A stretch of 64,000 bases of DNA from NCBI RefSeq assembly GCF_044227025.1, contig NZ_JBGAFX010000003.1, forward strand, positions 248,001-312,000. The letters run 5' to 3'. Positions 1 to 8,695 of this stretch are shown piece by piece. The notes under the pieces were generated by a model. That model saw only the letters and a program-made list of their open reading frames with translations, was not told the DNA's origin and searched no databases. The translations under genes were made by a program, and so were the position numbers. The first letter of the stretch is position 1. Every line of letters starts with the position of its first letter. The stretch is from Dokdonella_A sp044227025 (GTDB taxonomy: Bacteria; Pseudomonadota; Gammaproteobacteria; Xanthomonadales; Rhodanobacteraceae).

Positions 1-323
1 ACGCTGAGCGACACGCCGATCGCCATGCTGTAGCGGTCGAGCCAGGGCAGGTCGAACGCGTCGAGCGCGATGCCGATGCGGTCGCCGATGTCGGCGCCGA
101 GCGCAGCGCCCGCGCTGATCTGCAGCAGGGTGATGAAGACCTGCACGGTCGCGAGGAAGCCTTCCGGTTGCTGCATGAGGTCGAGCGCTGCCTGCGCGCG
201 CCGGCTTTCGCGGGCCAGTTGCTTGATGCGGCTGCGGCGCGCGGTCATCAGCGCCATTTCGCTGAGTGCGAAGAAACCATTGCACAGCGCCAGCACGATG
301 ACGAGGACGAGCTCGATCAGCAT
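1..323 (-). CDS. DUF21/CNNM (CorC/HlyC-type) membrane protein, N-terminal fragment
   Basis: The reading frame begins at the ATG read leftward from 323 and runs off the window edge, so only about 107 N-terminal residues are present. It opens with a hydrophobic helix followed by NGFFALSEMALMTARRSR, the typical start of the DUF21 (CNNM) transmembrane domain found in CorC/HlyC/TlyC-like proteins. A second hydrophobic stretch (FITLLQISAGAALGADIGD) follows. Family members sit in the inner membrane, usually carry CBS and CorC domains further on, and are linked to Mg2+/Co2+ efflux or tolerance. The C-terminal domains lie outside the window, so substrate and subtype cannot be judged. Confidence 0.85.
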   Translation of the reverse strand, partial: MLIELVLVIVLALCNGFFALSEMALMTARRSRIKQLARESRRAQAALDLMQQPEGFLATVQVFITLLQISAGAALGADIGDRIGIALDAFDLPWLDRYSMAIGVSLS

Positions 324-574
324 TCCCGGCGCCTGTTCGCGTGTGATCCGCCGTGCGGCGGCTGGTTCGGCATGGGGCGCGTGTCCGGCATGGGCGGCGA
401 GTGTAGCAATGTCGGCGCCTGGGGGCGCCGCGGCGGCGCCACGGCGCGGTAACGCTGCTGTAACATGCGCGGGTCGGGGCGCGCGGATTGGAGCTGCGCC
501 CCGCTCGCGACCCGCTGACTGCGCGGGACCGCTCAACCCTGCACCGCGATGGCGGTCGAGACGACAGGACACGC

Positions 575-1204
575 ATGTTTTCCCTGCAGACGATCTTCGG
601 CAAAGGCGACAAGTTCTATGGCTTGCTCGAGGCGAGCGCCGAGGCCGCGCACGAGTCCGCCACCGCGCTGGTGCACATGTTCAGCGCGCTGCCGAAGGCG
701 CCGTCGCTGGACGAGTTCGTGCTCGCACGCAAGCGCGAGAAGGCACTCACCGCGCAGATCAGCCAGGAGCTGGTCAACACCTTCGTCACCGCGCTCGATC
801 GCGAGGACATCGAGGCGCTGTCGGCTGCGTTGAACAAGATCACCAAGGCGATTTCGAAATTCGCCGAGCGCTATTCGCTCGCCGCGGACCGCCTGGGCGA
901 CATCGATTTCGCGACGCGCGCGGCATTGCTCGAGAAGGCCGCGGAGGTCATCAAGCAGATGGTCGGCCAATTGCGCAAGGGCATGAACCTGGAAGCGATG
1001 ACCACGCTCAACGATCGCATGCAGGCGATCGAGAGCGAAGCCGATCGCCTTCTGCTGGAGCTGTACCGCGATCTGTACGGTGGCCGCCACGAGCCGATCC
1101 GCATCCTTCTGCTGAAGGACCTGTTCGAGTTGCTCGAGAAGGCGATCGACCGTTGCCGCGATGCCGGCAACGTCGCTTACCAGATCGTCCTCAAGAATTC
1201 CTGA
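575..1204 (+). CDS. DUF47 family (PhoU-like) phosphate transport regulator
   Basis: A 209-residue, almost entirely helical cytoplasmic protein. The start at 575 gives MFSLQTIFGKGDKFYGLLE, which matches the usual DUF47/YkaA N-terminus (phenylalanine-rich start, then a PhoU-like helical bundle). Longer frames begin upstream but their extra residues look like translated non-coding DNA. DUF47 genes are almost always paired with a Pit-type phosphate permease, and here pit starts 28 bp downstream in the same direction. The inferred role is control of, or complex formation with, that transporter. The mechanism is not known from sequence. Confidence 0.9.
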   Translation: MFSLQTIFGKGDKFYGLLEASAEAAHESATALVHMFSALPKAPSLDEFVLARKREKALTAQISQELVNTFVTALDREDIEALSAALNKITKAISKFAERYSLAADRLGDIDFATRAALLEKAAEVIKQMVGQLRKGMNLEAMTTLNDRMQAIESEADRLLLELYRDLYGGRHEPIRILLLKDLFELLEKAIDRCRDAGNVAYQIVLKNS

Positions 1205-1232
1205 CCGCGTCGCCGCCGAGCAAGGATCGTCG

Positions 1233-2366
1233 ATGGAGCTGACCCTCGTCCTGCTGGTCGTCGCGGTAGCGCTGGCCTTCGAATACATCAACGGTTTTCA
1301 CGACACCGCGAACTCGATCGCGACCGTGGTCGCGACCAAGGTGCTGAGTCCAGGCCAGGCGGTGCTGCTTGCCGCGGGGACCAACCTCATCGGCGCGCTG
1401 CTTGGCACCGCGGTCGCGAAGACGATCGCTTCCGGCCTGATCGACACCAACCTCGTTGCAGTCACGCCGATCGTGCTCATCTGTGCCCTGCTGGGTGCGG
1501 TGATCTGGAACCTCATCACCTGGTGGTGGGGGCTGCCGTCCAGTTCCTCGCATGCGCTCGTCGGCGGGCTGTGCGGCGCCGCGCTGGCCGCCGCGCACGA
1601 CAACTGGAATGCAATCATCTGGGTGCAGGGCGGCACGCACTGGTGGGGCGAGAAAGGCGTGCTGCCGAAGGTGATCGTGCCCATGGTGACTTCGCCGGTC
1701 GCCGGCTTCGTGCTCGGCCTGCTGTTGATGGGCCTGTTGTTCTCGCTGATGGAAGCGCTCGGTTCGAGCAAGGGGCCGTTGCAGCGGTTCGGTCGCACGC
1801 GCTTCGCGAACGCATTTTTCGGCAAGGCGCAGCTCGTTTCGGCGAGCGCGATGGGGTTGTCGCACGGCATGAACGACGCGCAGAAGACGATGGGCATCAT
1901 CGCGCTCGCGCTCGCGACGGCGACCGCCTCGGGCACGCTCGACCACATGCCGTCGTGGCTGCATTTCCTGCGCATCGAGGAGGATGCGGGCAAGCAGTTC
2001 GAGATCGCGATGTGGATCAAGATCCTGTGCGCGCTGGTGATGGCGGCCGGCACCGCGGTCGGTGGCTGGCGCATCATCAAGACGCTCGGTCACAAGATGG
2101 TCAAGCTGCATCCGATCAACGGCTTCGCCGCGGAGACTGCGTCAGCCAGCGTGATCCTGACGGCGTCGCATTTCGGAATCCCGGTTTCGACGACGCACAA
2201 CATCTCGGCCGCGATCCTCGGCGTCGGCGTCGCCAAACGCGCGAACGCGATCCGCTGGACGATCGTCGAGCGCATGGTCTGGGCATGGATCCTGACCTTG
2301 CCGGTCACGGCCGGCATCGCCTGGCTGCTGGTGCGCGCTGCGCGCCTGCTTGGCTGGATCGGCTGA
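1233..2366 (+). CDS. pit: Pit family low-affinity inorganic phosphate transporter
   Basis: A 377-residue polytopic inner-membrane protein of the PiT family, which imports phosphate, usually as a neutral metal-phosphate complex with protons. The two inverted halves each carry the family signature: NGFHDTAN at residues 20-27 and GMNDAQKTMG near residue 212. There are about ten hydrophobic segments. The start at 1233 was chosen because it puts the first membrane helix at the N-terminus and keeps the signature at its usual place. It forms a two-gene unit with the DUF47 gene 28 bp upstream. Metal co-transport or arsenate uptake is possible but cannot be read from sequence. Confidence 0.95.
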   Translation: MELTLVLLVVAVALAFEYINGFHDTANSIATVVATKVLSPGQAVLLAAGTNLIGALLGTAVAKTIASGLIDTNLVAVTPIVLICALLGAVIWNLITWWWGLPSSSSHALVGGLCGAALAAAHDNWNAIIWVQGGTHWWGEKGVLPKVIVPMVTSPVAGFVLGLLLMGLLFSLMEALGSSKGPLQRFGRTRFANAFFGKAQLVSASAMGLSHGMNDAQKTMGIIALALATATASGTLDHMPSWLHFLRIEEDAGKQFEIAMWIKILCALVMAAGTAVGGWRIIKTLGHKMVKLHPINGFAAETASASVILTASHFGIPVSTTHNISAAILGVGVAKRANAIRWTIVERMVWAWILTLPVTAGIAWLLVRAARLLGWIG

Positions 2367-2484
2367 ACGAGTCAGTGGGGGCGGGAACGGCTGCAGCCGT
2401 CGTCCCTTTCATCAGGGCCGCGCACGGGAAGGATCGCGGCCGCTGGCGGAGCCGACGAAGCCCCAAACGCGCGCCACGCCTCGT

Positions 2485-2889
2485 TCAGAACGTGTCGCCA
2501 CCGTTCGAGATCGCCTGTTCCATCCGGTCGCCGAGCGCGCCGAGTTCTTCGATCACGCGGTCGATTTCCGTGGCCGTCAGCAAGCTGTAGGGGCGGTTTT
2601 CGCACAGGTGCAGGTAGGGCGAGCCTTCGAGGTCGCTGATTGCGAGATAGCCGGTGCGTTGTTCCCAGTTGAAGCGCAGGCAGCGCGCGCCGTCGACGCC
2701 GGTATAGGGGCCGATCGGGGTCGAGACGCGCAGGTACTTCGCGCCCTCCTCATCCTCGAGTTCGGCGAGGTACAGGCCCTGGTGGCGGCCGCTGGCGAGG
2801 GTCAGGTCGAAACTGATCAGGTATGGATCGTTCGTGCGCAGCGCGTGCTGGCTGCCGACATGGGAGCGGATCTGTTCGAAACTCTGCAC
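2485..2889 (-). CDS. Small conserved-looking protein of unknown function
   Basis: A 134-residue soluble protein with no signal peptide or membrane segment. It begins MQSFEQIRSHVGSQHAL and has an alternating alpha/beta pattern with a long acidic middle part (ELEDEEGAKYLRVSTPIG), ending in a helix rich in E and R. The size and pattern loosely resemble YbjN / type III secretion chaperone-like folds, but I do not recognise a family. It is convergent with pit (118 bp between stops) and divergent from the ATL gene (77 bp between starts). Coding potential is good: codon bias matches the neighbours. Function not assigned. Confidence 0.65.
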   Translation of the reverse strand: MQSFEQIRSHVGSQHALRTNDPYLISFDLTLASGRHQGLYLAELEDEEGAKYLRVSTPIGPYTGVDGARCLRFNWEQRTGYLAISDLEGSPYLHLCENRPYSLLTATEIDRVIEELGALGDRMEQAISNGGDTF

Positions 2890-2966
2890 GGCGGGGCTCC
2901 GGTGGGCATGACCGGTATGCTAGTGGGGCGTGTCGCAAATAGCATCCTGAAATTTCCAAGTCGCCG

Positions 2967-3344
2967 GTGAAACCATTGCGCGCCGAAATTCCCCCCGAGC
3001 ACGCGGCGATCCGCCGCGTGATCGAATCGATCCCGCAAGGCCGCGTCAGCAGCTACGGCGAAATCGCCGCGCGCGCGGGCCTGCCCGGGCGGGCGCGACT
3101 GGTCGGGCGCGTACTTGGCGACGCGGGCGCCGAGGCCGCCCTGCCGTGGCAACGCGTGCTGCGCTCGGACGGGCGCATCGCATTTCCGCCGGGAACCCGG
3201 GCGTTCCGCGCGCAGGTGCGCCTGCTGGCCGGAGAAGGGGTGCTCGTGCGCAACGGGCGCGTCGATCTCGCGTTGCACGGCTGGGAGCGTGACCTTGACA
3301 GCCAGCTGTGGGGCCCGGGAGTCGCGGCGGCGCCTGCAAATTGA
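2967..3344 (+). CDS. atl: Alkyltransferase-like (ATL) protein, MGMT/Ogt fold without catalytic Cys
   Basis: A 125-residue protein with the DNA-binding core of O6-alkylguanine transferases: an N-terminal helix, IPQGRVSSYGEIAARAGLPG (helix-turn-helix entry), then the active-site region. In true transferases the active site reads PCHRV. Here residues 60-64 read PWQRV, so the acceptor Cys is replaced by Trp61. That substitution defines ATL proteins (E. coli YbaZ, S. pombe Atl1), which bind O6-alkylguanine, flip it out and hand the lesion to nucleotide excision repair. The uvrA gene at the far end of the window would be the natural partner. The ATG at 2967 gives the expected length. Confidence 0.88.
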   Translation: MKPLRAEIPPEHAAIRRVIESIPQGRVSSYGEIAARAGLPGRARLVGRVLGDAGAEAALPWQRVLRSDGRIAFPPGTRAFRAQVRLLAGEGVLVRNGRVDLALHGWERDLDSQLWGPGVAAAPAN

Positions 3345-3552
3345 TCCTGCATTGCGACCCACGTGGATGTGGGAAACACACGCTGGCGCCGGGAGCGCCG
3401 GAAGGCAGGCATGCCGACCATCCATGGTCATATTCGTGCGCACGGTCACACGTTCCGCGCCGCGGCATTGATGCGATTGTCGACTGCGTCATGCACCGGT
3501 CGCTTTGCGGCGAAGTAGAGTGGAGCCGGGCTTGATCGCGCGGGAGATGGGC

Positions 3553-5430
3553 ATGTTCACCATCGCACTGGGGTGGCGGGGGGCGGTCGCGCTCGTTCTG
3601 GTCGCTGCATCGCAGGCCGCCATGGCGCAAAGCCACTTGCCCGAGCAGGTTTTCCGCTCCGGTTTCGAGGGGGTCGCGAGCGGTCCATCGAACGACGCCG
3701 AAGCCGCGCGTTTCCTCGCCCAGGCCAGTTTCGGCGCAAACGACGCGGACATCGCGCACCTGCGCACGGTCGGCTACGCAGGCTGGTTCAACGAACAGTT
3801 CGCCGCATCCGGCTCCACCCAGACGCACTATCTCGATTGGGTGCAGGGCCTCGTCTGTCCTGTCGACGATGCCGACTGCAACACCGTTGCCGAGTGGGCG
3901 CATACGCGTCTGGAAATCTGGGCGGTCAACGCGCTCGGCACCCCGGATCCGAGCCGTGCAGGCGCGCTGCCCGGCGATCAGCTGCGCCAGCGTGTCGCGT
4001 TCGCATTGAGCGAGATCTTCGTGGTCTCCAACAGCAACGGCACGCTTGCCGGGCAGCCGTGGGCACTGGCGAGCTATTACGACATGCTTGCGGCGAATGC
4101 GTTTGGCAACTACCGCACCTTGCTCGAGGACGTCACCCGACATCCCGCAATGGGCGTGTTCCTGAGTTCGATCCAGAACCAGAAGGCGAACGCGGAGGAG
4201 AACATCCATCCGGACGAGAACTACGCGCGCGAGATCAACCAGCTGTTCTCGGTCGGCCTCGTGCAGCTCAACCCGGACGGCACGCCCAAGCTTTCCGGCG
4301 GGCAGCCGATTCCGACCTACGACCAGACGACCGTGCGTGGATTCGCGGCGGTGTTCACCGGCTGGGACTTCAACAGTGTCGGTTGCAGCGTCGACTACCA
4401 GGACGGTGTGCCGCTGTGTTGCAACAACCCCCAGAATCCTGACCAGTATTTCTACTGCGGCCCGGCCAATTCCGACGATCTTGCCTGGCAGTACCCGATG
4501 GAGCCGGTCGAGTACTGGCACGACAGTACCTCGAGCAAGCAGTTGCTGACCTACCCCGGCGTCGCACTGGCGAATGGCGTGCTGCCGCCGGGCAGTGCGT
4601 CGACCGAGATGGCGCAGGCGCTCGACAACATCTTCCACCATCCCAACGTCGGGCCGTTCGTCAGCAAGCGCCTGATCGAACGCCTGGTCATGAGTAACCC
4701 GCCGCCAGCCTACGTGCAGCGTGTCGCGCAGGTGTTCAACGACGACGGCAGTGCGTCGCATGTGCGCGGAAACCTCAAGGCGGTGGTGAAGGCGATCCTG
4801 CTCGATCCCGAGGCACGCATCGGCCATTGGCAGCACTACGCAACCTACGGCAAATTGCGCGAGCCGCTGCTCAAGCTGACGCAGATCTGGCGCGCCCTGC
4901 ATGCGCGCACGCCGACCGGCGATCCGGTCCGCAGCGGACGCATCGGCAACCTGCAGCCCTGGCCACCGATCATCGACATGATCGGCGAGGCGCCGCTGTA
5001 TTCGCCGACGGTATTCAACTTCTTCAAGCCCGATTTCGCGCCGCCCGGCGAAATGCGCGGCGCCGGCATGGTCGGGCCGGAGTTCCAGATCCTCACCGAC
5101 ACGACCTCGACCGCGCTCGCCAACATGCTGTTCCACGAAGTCTTCTGCAACTACACGGCGAGCGATCGTTGCTGGGGCAGCGATTTCTCGAACAACCTGC
5201 AGATGAACGAGGATGCCGACGCGGCGCTTGCGGTCAGTTCGCCCGCTGCGCTGGTCGACCGCTACAACCTGTTGTTGATGAGCGGGCAGATGTCGCCCTT
5301 CATGCGTGGAGTGATCGTCGCGCGCCTGAATCAGATGCAGGCCGGCGACTACGATCATTTCGGTCGGGCGCGCGTGCAGGAAGCCTTGTACCTGATCCTC
5401 ACCTCGCCCGAATATTCGATCCAGAAATGA
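3553..5430 (+). CDS. DUF1800 family secreted protein
   Basis: A 625-residue exported protein. The start at 3553 follows GGGAG (3542-3546) at 6-base spacing and leaves a clean Sec signal peptide (MFTIALGWRGAVALVLVAA...AMAQ). ATG 3547 and TTG 3505 are alternatives. After a short linker with QVFRSGFEG comes the DUF1800 region: SNDAEAARFLAQASFGANDA, RQRVAFALSEIFVVS, NYAREINQLFSVGL, and a C-terminal VQEALYLILTSPEYS. DUF1800 proteins are widespread, have no settled biochemical role, and nearly always lie next to a DUF1501 gene, as here (49 bp downstream). The pair is likely co-transcribed and acts outside the cytoplasm. Confidence 0.9.
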   Translation: MFTIALGWRGAVALVLVAASQAAMAQSHLPEQVFRSGFEGVASGPSNDAEAARFLAQASFGANDADIAHLRTVGYAGWFNEQFAASGSTQTHYLDWVQGLVCPVDDADCNTVAEWAHTRLEIWAVNALGTPDPSRAGALPGDQLRQRVAFALSEIFVVSNSNGTLAGQPWALASYYDMLAANAFGNYRTLLEDVTRHPAMGVFLSSIQNQKANAEENIHPDENYAREINQLFSVGLVQLNPDGTPKLSGGQPIPTYDQTTVRGFAAVFTGWDFNSVGCSVDYQDGVPLCCNNPQNPDQYFYCGPANSDDLAWQYPMEPVEYWHDSTSSKQLLTYPGVALANGVLPPGSASTEMAQALDNIFHHPNVGPFVSKRLIERLVMSNPPPAYVQRVAQVFNDDGSASHVRGNLKAVVKAILLDPEARIGHWQHYATYGKLREPLLKLTQIWRALHARTPTGDPVRSGRIGNLQPWPPIIDMIGEAPLYSPTVFNFFKPDFAPPGEMRGAGMVGPEFQILTDTTSTALANMLFHEVFCNYTASDRCWGSDFSNNLQMNEDADAALAVSSPAALVDRYNLLLMSGQMSPFMRGVIVARLNQMQAGDYDHFGRARVQEALYLILTSPEYSIQK

Positions 5431-5479
5431 GCTTTGCACCGCGCCAGGGTCATCGCACCAATGCGCTGAGGACCACACC

Positions 5480-6952
5480 ATGCACGTGAACCGTCGTGAA
5501 TTCCTCCGCAAGAGCCTGTGCGCCGCGCTCGGCGGCGTGAGCGTGCATTCGGCGCTTGGCAACCTCAAGCTGATTTCGGCCGCCACCGCCGCGACGCGTT
5601 ATTCGTTCAGCGACTACAAGGCCCTCGTCTGCATCTACCTTGGCGGAGGCAACGATTCGTTCAACACGATCGCGCCCTGCGATGCGACCAACTACGCGAT
5701 CTACGCCGGCACGCGCCAGGGGCTGGCCCTGCCGCAGGCGCAACTGCTGACCAATTCGCTGTCGCCGCTCGCGGGCGGCTTGCCGAGCGACGGAGCGACC
5801 TATGCCATGCACCCGGCAATGGGCGCGTTGCGCGGACTTTTCAACACCGGCAAGGTCGCCGTGGTCGCGAACGTCGGTACGCTGGTCGAGCCGATCACGC
5901 AGCACGAATACCAGAACGGCCTGAAGCCGACTCCGGCGCAGCTCTATTCGCACGACGACCAGACCAACCAGTGGCAGACGTCTCGCCCTGATGATGCCAA
6001 TGCCGACGGCTGGGGTGGTCGCGTCGCCGACATGTTCGCGAGCGCGAACGCCGGCCAGTTGCCGATGAGCATCACGATGTCCGGCATCAACCGCTTCCAG
6101 CGCGGCAATGTCGTCAACCAGTACGCGCTGGACTCGTGGGGCGCCAGCGGCATCGCCGCCGGCGCACCTGCCGACGGCGACTTCAGCGTGCCCGGCATGA
6201 ACTACCGCGGCGACGGCCCGGAATCATGGCTGTTGCCGGCGGATGCCGGTCGCGCGGCCGCGTTCGATGCGCTGCGCGCGAGCGGTGGGCAGGGCAACAT
6301 GCTTGAGCGCGCGTTCGCGGACTCGACCAGTCGCGCGATCGCGAATGCGACATTGATCAATGCCGCGATGGTCGGCACGCGGCTGGCCACGCCGTTTCCG
6401 GACACCGACCTCGGCAACCAGCTCGCCGCGGTCGCGCTGATGATCAAGGTGCGCGCGTCGCTCGGGATGAGCCGCCAGGTGTTCTTCGTCTCGGTGGGCA
6501 ACTACGACACGCACGGCACGCAACTCACCGACCAGAATTCCAACCTCGGCGAGCTGTCCGATGCGCTGGCAGCGCTGCATGCCGCATCGGTCGAAATGGG
6601 CATCGAGAACGGCGTGACCGCATTCACCGCCTCGGACTTCGGGCGCTCGCTCGCGATCAACAGCGACGGCACCGACCACGGCTGGGGCGGGCATCATTTC
6701 GTGGTTGGCGGCGCGGTGCGCGGCCAGCGCTTCTACGGCACCATGCCCAAGCTCACGCAGTACGACGAAAGCCAGCCGAACAACGGCAATCCCGATGACA
6801 CCGGCTACGGCCAGATCATCCCGACCATAGCCGTCGACCAGTATTCGGCCACGCTGGCGCGCTGGTTCGGCGTCGACGCCGGCGGTATCGCCGACATCTT
6901 CCCGAACGTCGGACGCTTCAATGGTGGCGGCAACCTCGGCTTCATGCTCTGA
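5480..6952 (+). CDS. DUF1501 family Tat-exported protein
   Basis: A 490-residue protein with an N-terminal twin-arginine signal: NRREFLRK followed by a hydrophobic stretch and AATAA. The body starts with KALVCIYLGGGNDSFNTI, the typical DUF1501 opening (LxGGxDxxN). It also has GWGGRVADM and, near residue 395, FGRSLAINSDGTDHGWGGHHF, the conserved FGR..NxxxxGxDHG motif of a family distantly related to alkaline phosphatase/sulfatases. Tat export implies folding, perhaps with a cofactor, before crossing the inner membrane. It is partner to the DUF1800 gene upstream. The stop at 6950-6952 is 7 bp before the cupredoxin start, so translational coupling is likely. Confidence 0.92.
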   Translation: MHVNRREFLRKSLCAALGGVSVHSALGNLKLISAATAATRYSFSDYKALVCIYLGGGNDSFNTIAPCDATNYAIYAGTRQGLALPQAQLLTNSLSPLAGGLPSDGATYAMHPAMGALRGLFNTGKVAVVANVGTLVEPITQHEYQNGLKPTPAQLYSHDDQTNQWQTSRPDDANADGWGGRVADMFASANAGQLPMSITMSGINRFQRGNVVNQYALDSWGASGIAAGAPADGDFSVPGMNYRGDGPESWLLPADAGRAAAFDALRASGGQGNMLERAFADSTSRAIANATLINAAMVGTRLATPFPDTDLGNQLAAVALMIKVRASLGMSRQVFFVSVGNYDTHGTQLTDQNSNLGELSDALAALHAASVEMGIENGVTAFTASDFGRSLAINSDGTDHGWGGHHFVVGGAVRGQRFYGTMPKLTQYDESQPNNGNPDDTGYGQIIPTIAVDQYSATLARWFGVDAGGIADIFPNVGRFNGGGNLGFML

Positions 6953-6959
6953 GGTGGCG

Positions 6960-7331
6960 ATGCGCGCGCTGGCCCTTGCCCTGGCGTTACTTGCCGCCAA
7001 TGCGCAGGCGCGCACCTTCGTCGTCACCGCGAACGAGGACATGACGTTCACGCCAGCGCAACTGACGATCTACCAGGGCGACGTCATCCGCTTCGTGAAC
7101 GGCGGCGGCCTGCACAACGTACACGCCGACGACAACAGCTTCATCTGCGCACTCGACTGCAACTTGCACGGAGCGCCGAGCAGCCAGCCCTGGCAGGTCT
7201 CGCGCACGTTCAACCGCCTCGGCGACATCGGCTACTACTGCGAGCAGCACGGCGACCTCACGAGTGGGATGCGCGGTTCGATCACGGTGATCGACCGCCT
7301 GTTCGTCGACGGTTTCGATCCGGCAGGCTGA
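6960..7331 (+). CDS. Small secreted cupredoxin (plastocyanin-like)
   Basis: A 123-residue protein with a short Sec signal (MRALALALALLAANAQA) and one plastocyanin/azurin-type domain: FTPAQLTIYQGDVIRFVN, then LHNVHADD with the first His ligand, then YYCEQHGDLTSGM carrying the Cys, His and likely axial Met of a type 1 copper site. GAGGTGG lies directly after the DUF1501 stop, so the two genes are coupled, suggesting an electron-transfer or copper role linked to the DUF1800/DUF1501 pair. The C-terminus is RLFVDGFDPAG, outside the cupredoxin fold and resembling a motif near the DUF1800 N-terminus. A longer start at 6921 would lie inside the upstream gene and is less likely. Confidence 0.88.
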   Translation: MRALALALALLAANAQARTFVVTANEDMTFTPAQLTIYQGDVIRFVNGGGLHNVHADDNSFICALDCNLHGAPSSQPWQVSRTFNRLGDIGYYCEQHGDLTSGMRGSITVIDRLFVDGFDPAG

Positions 7332-7465
7332 ACCGAATCCACTTTGCTGCACTGCCGCGTTACGGCCGTGCGGACTGTCGACAGACTCCGCGCGCGGCTT
7401 GGGGAGCCGTGCGATCGCCGACATCGTCGGCCTCGCTTCCAACCACTCGAGGGAGAGCGACCAAC

Positions 7466-8533
7466 ATGCGTAAGGTCTTGCTGGGATCCTTGTTGCTTGT
7501 CTGTGCGTCCGTCGGCACCGCATTTGCGGCAACCGGCAACGTTTCGGTCCGTCTTGACGCGTCGGCCAAGGCAGCCGATATCGGCAGCGGCAAGCTGGTG
7601 TTCACGATGACGAACGACAGCGCTGCGGCGGTGCATGTGCTGCGCTGGCAGACGCCGTTGGACGGCGTCACCTCCGACCTGTTCGACGTCGAACGCGACG
7701 GGGTGGCGGTCGACTACGTCGGCCCTATGTACAAGCGCACCGCGCCGCAGGCGAAGGACTACATCGAGCTGCAGCCGGGCGCCGCGCGCACGGTCGAGGT
7801 CGACCTCAGCACGTTCTACGACATGAAGGCCGGCGGGCAGTATTCGATCCGTTACGCGCGTGATGCGCAGAGTGCGTTGCTCGAAGCGGATCAGGCGGCG
7901 AAAGCCGGCGTCGCCGCGACGGCGGCGATCGAAAGCGACACGACGACCCTGTGGATCGACGGTGCGCCCGATCCCCTCGACGACAATGAGGCAATGAAGA
8001 GTGGCATCGGCCTATTCGCCGCCACCAACAGCTTCGTCAGCTGCAGCAACACGCGCAAAACGCAGTTGGCGACCGCGCGCAATTCCGCGGTCACGTACGC
8101 GACGAATGCGAAGAGCTACCTCGACGCCGGCACCCGCGGCACGCGCTACACCTGGTGGTTCGGCAGCTACACGAGCAGTCGCTATTCGACCGTGCGCACC
8201 CACTTCACGAACCTCCAGAGCGCATTGTCGAGCCAGCCTTACACATTCGATTGCACCTGCACGGACAGCGGCACCTATGCGTACGTCTATCCGACCCAGC
8301 CGTACCGCGTGTACCTGTGCGGCGCGTTCTGGTCGGCGCCGAACACCGGTACCGATTCGCGCGCCGGCACCCTGGTGCACGAGTCGAGCCACTTCAACGT
8401 GGTCGCCGGCACCGACGATTGGGCGTACGGCCAGTCGGCCGCCCACAGCCTCGCCAACAGCAATCCGGCGCACGCGGTCGACAACGCCGACAGCCATGAG
8501 TATTTCGCCGAGAACAATCCCGCCCGCAACTGA
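7466..8533 (+). CDS. Secreted M35-family (deuterolysin-like, aspzincin) metalloendopeptidase
   Basis: A 355-residue exported protein with a Sec signal peptide (MRKVLLGSLLLVCASVGTAFA), preceded by a GAGGGAGAG ribosome site. Residues about 25-180 form a beta-rich region that resembles the inhibitory or spacer part of M35 proteases. The C-terminal catalytic domain has HESSH at 305-309 and GTDDWAYG at 315-322. The latter is the GTxxxxYG motif whose Asp is the third zinc ligand of aspzincins. Cysteines around 195 and 272-290 likely form disulfides. M35 enzymes are best known from fungi, with related peptidyl-Lys proteases in bacteria. A strong hairpin terminator follows at 8556. Confidence 0.9.
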   Translation: MRKVLLGSLLLVCASVGTAFAATGNVSVRLDASAKAADIGSGKLVFTMTNDSAAAVHVLRWQTPLDGVTSDLFDVERDGVAVDYVGPMYKRTAPQAKDYIELQPGAARTVEVDLSTFYDMKAGGQYSIRYARDAQSALLEADQAAKAGVAATAAIESDTTTLWIDGAPDPLDDNEAMKSGIGLFAATNSFVSCSNTRKTQLATARNSAVTYATNAKSYLDAGTRGTRYTWWFGSYTSSRYSTVRTHFTNLQSALSSQPYTFDCTCTDSGTYAYVYPTQPYRVYLCGAFWSAPNTGTDSRAGTLVHESSHFNVVAGTDDWAYGQSAAHSLANSNPAHAVDNADSHEYFAENNPARN

Positions 8534-8555
8534 CGAGTGCTCATGCGCAGGACGA

Positions 8556-8585
8556 GGGGGCCGCCCACGCGGCCCCTTCTATTTC
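8556..8585 (+). terminator. Rho-independent terminator after the M35 protease gene
   Basis: GGGGCCGC (8557-8564) pairs perfectly with GCGGCCCC (8569-8576) around a CCAC loop, followed by TTCTATTTC. It lies 23 bp after the stop codon and would end transcription of the secreted-protein locus. Confidence 0.8.
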
Positions 8586-8695
8586 CGCGGATGGAGCACA
8601 AGATTCCGGTGTTGGAGCAGTGCCAGAGACATGCCCCTGTTGCAGGTCCGACGAACCGCTTTGCGCGCACGTGTCGCCTCAGGTGACAATGCGGC

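Noticed and set aside
2387..2400. ACGGCTGCAGCCGT palindrome after pit as a regulatory site
   Set aside because: It lies between convergent stops, is short, and has no second copy in the window; more likely a chance palindrome or a minor 3' hairpin.
3046..5586. An 846-codon minus-strand open frame opposite the DUF1800 gene
   Set aside because: Shadow of the DUF1800 gene; low-complexity R/A/V/D composition, no recognisable motif, and the sense gene has signal peptide and family blocks.
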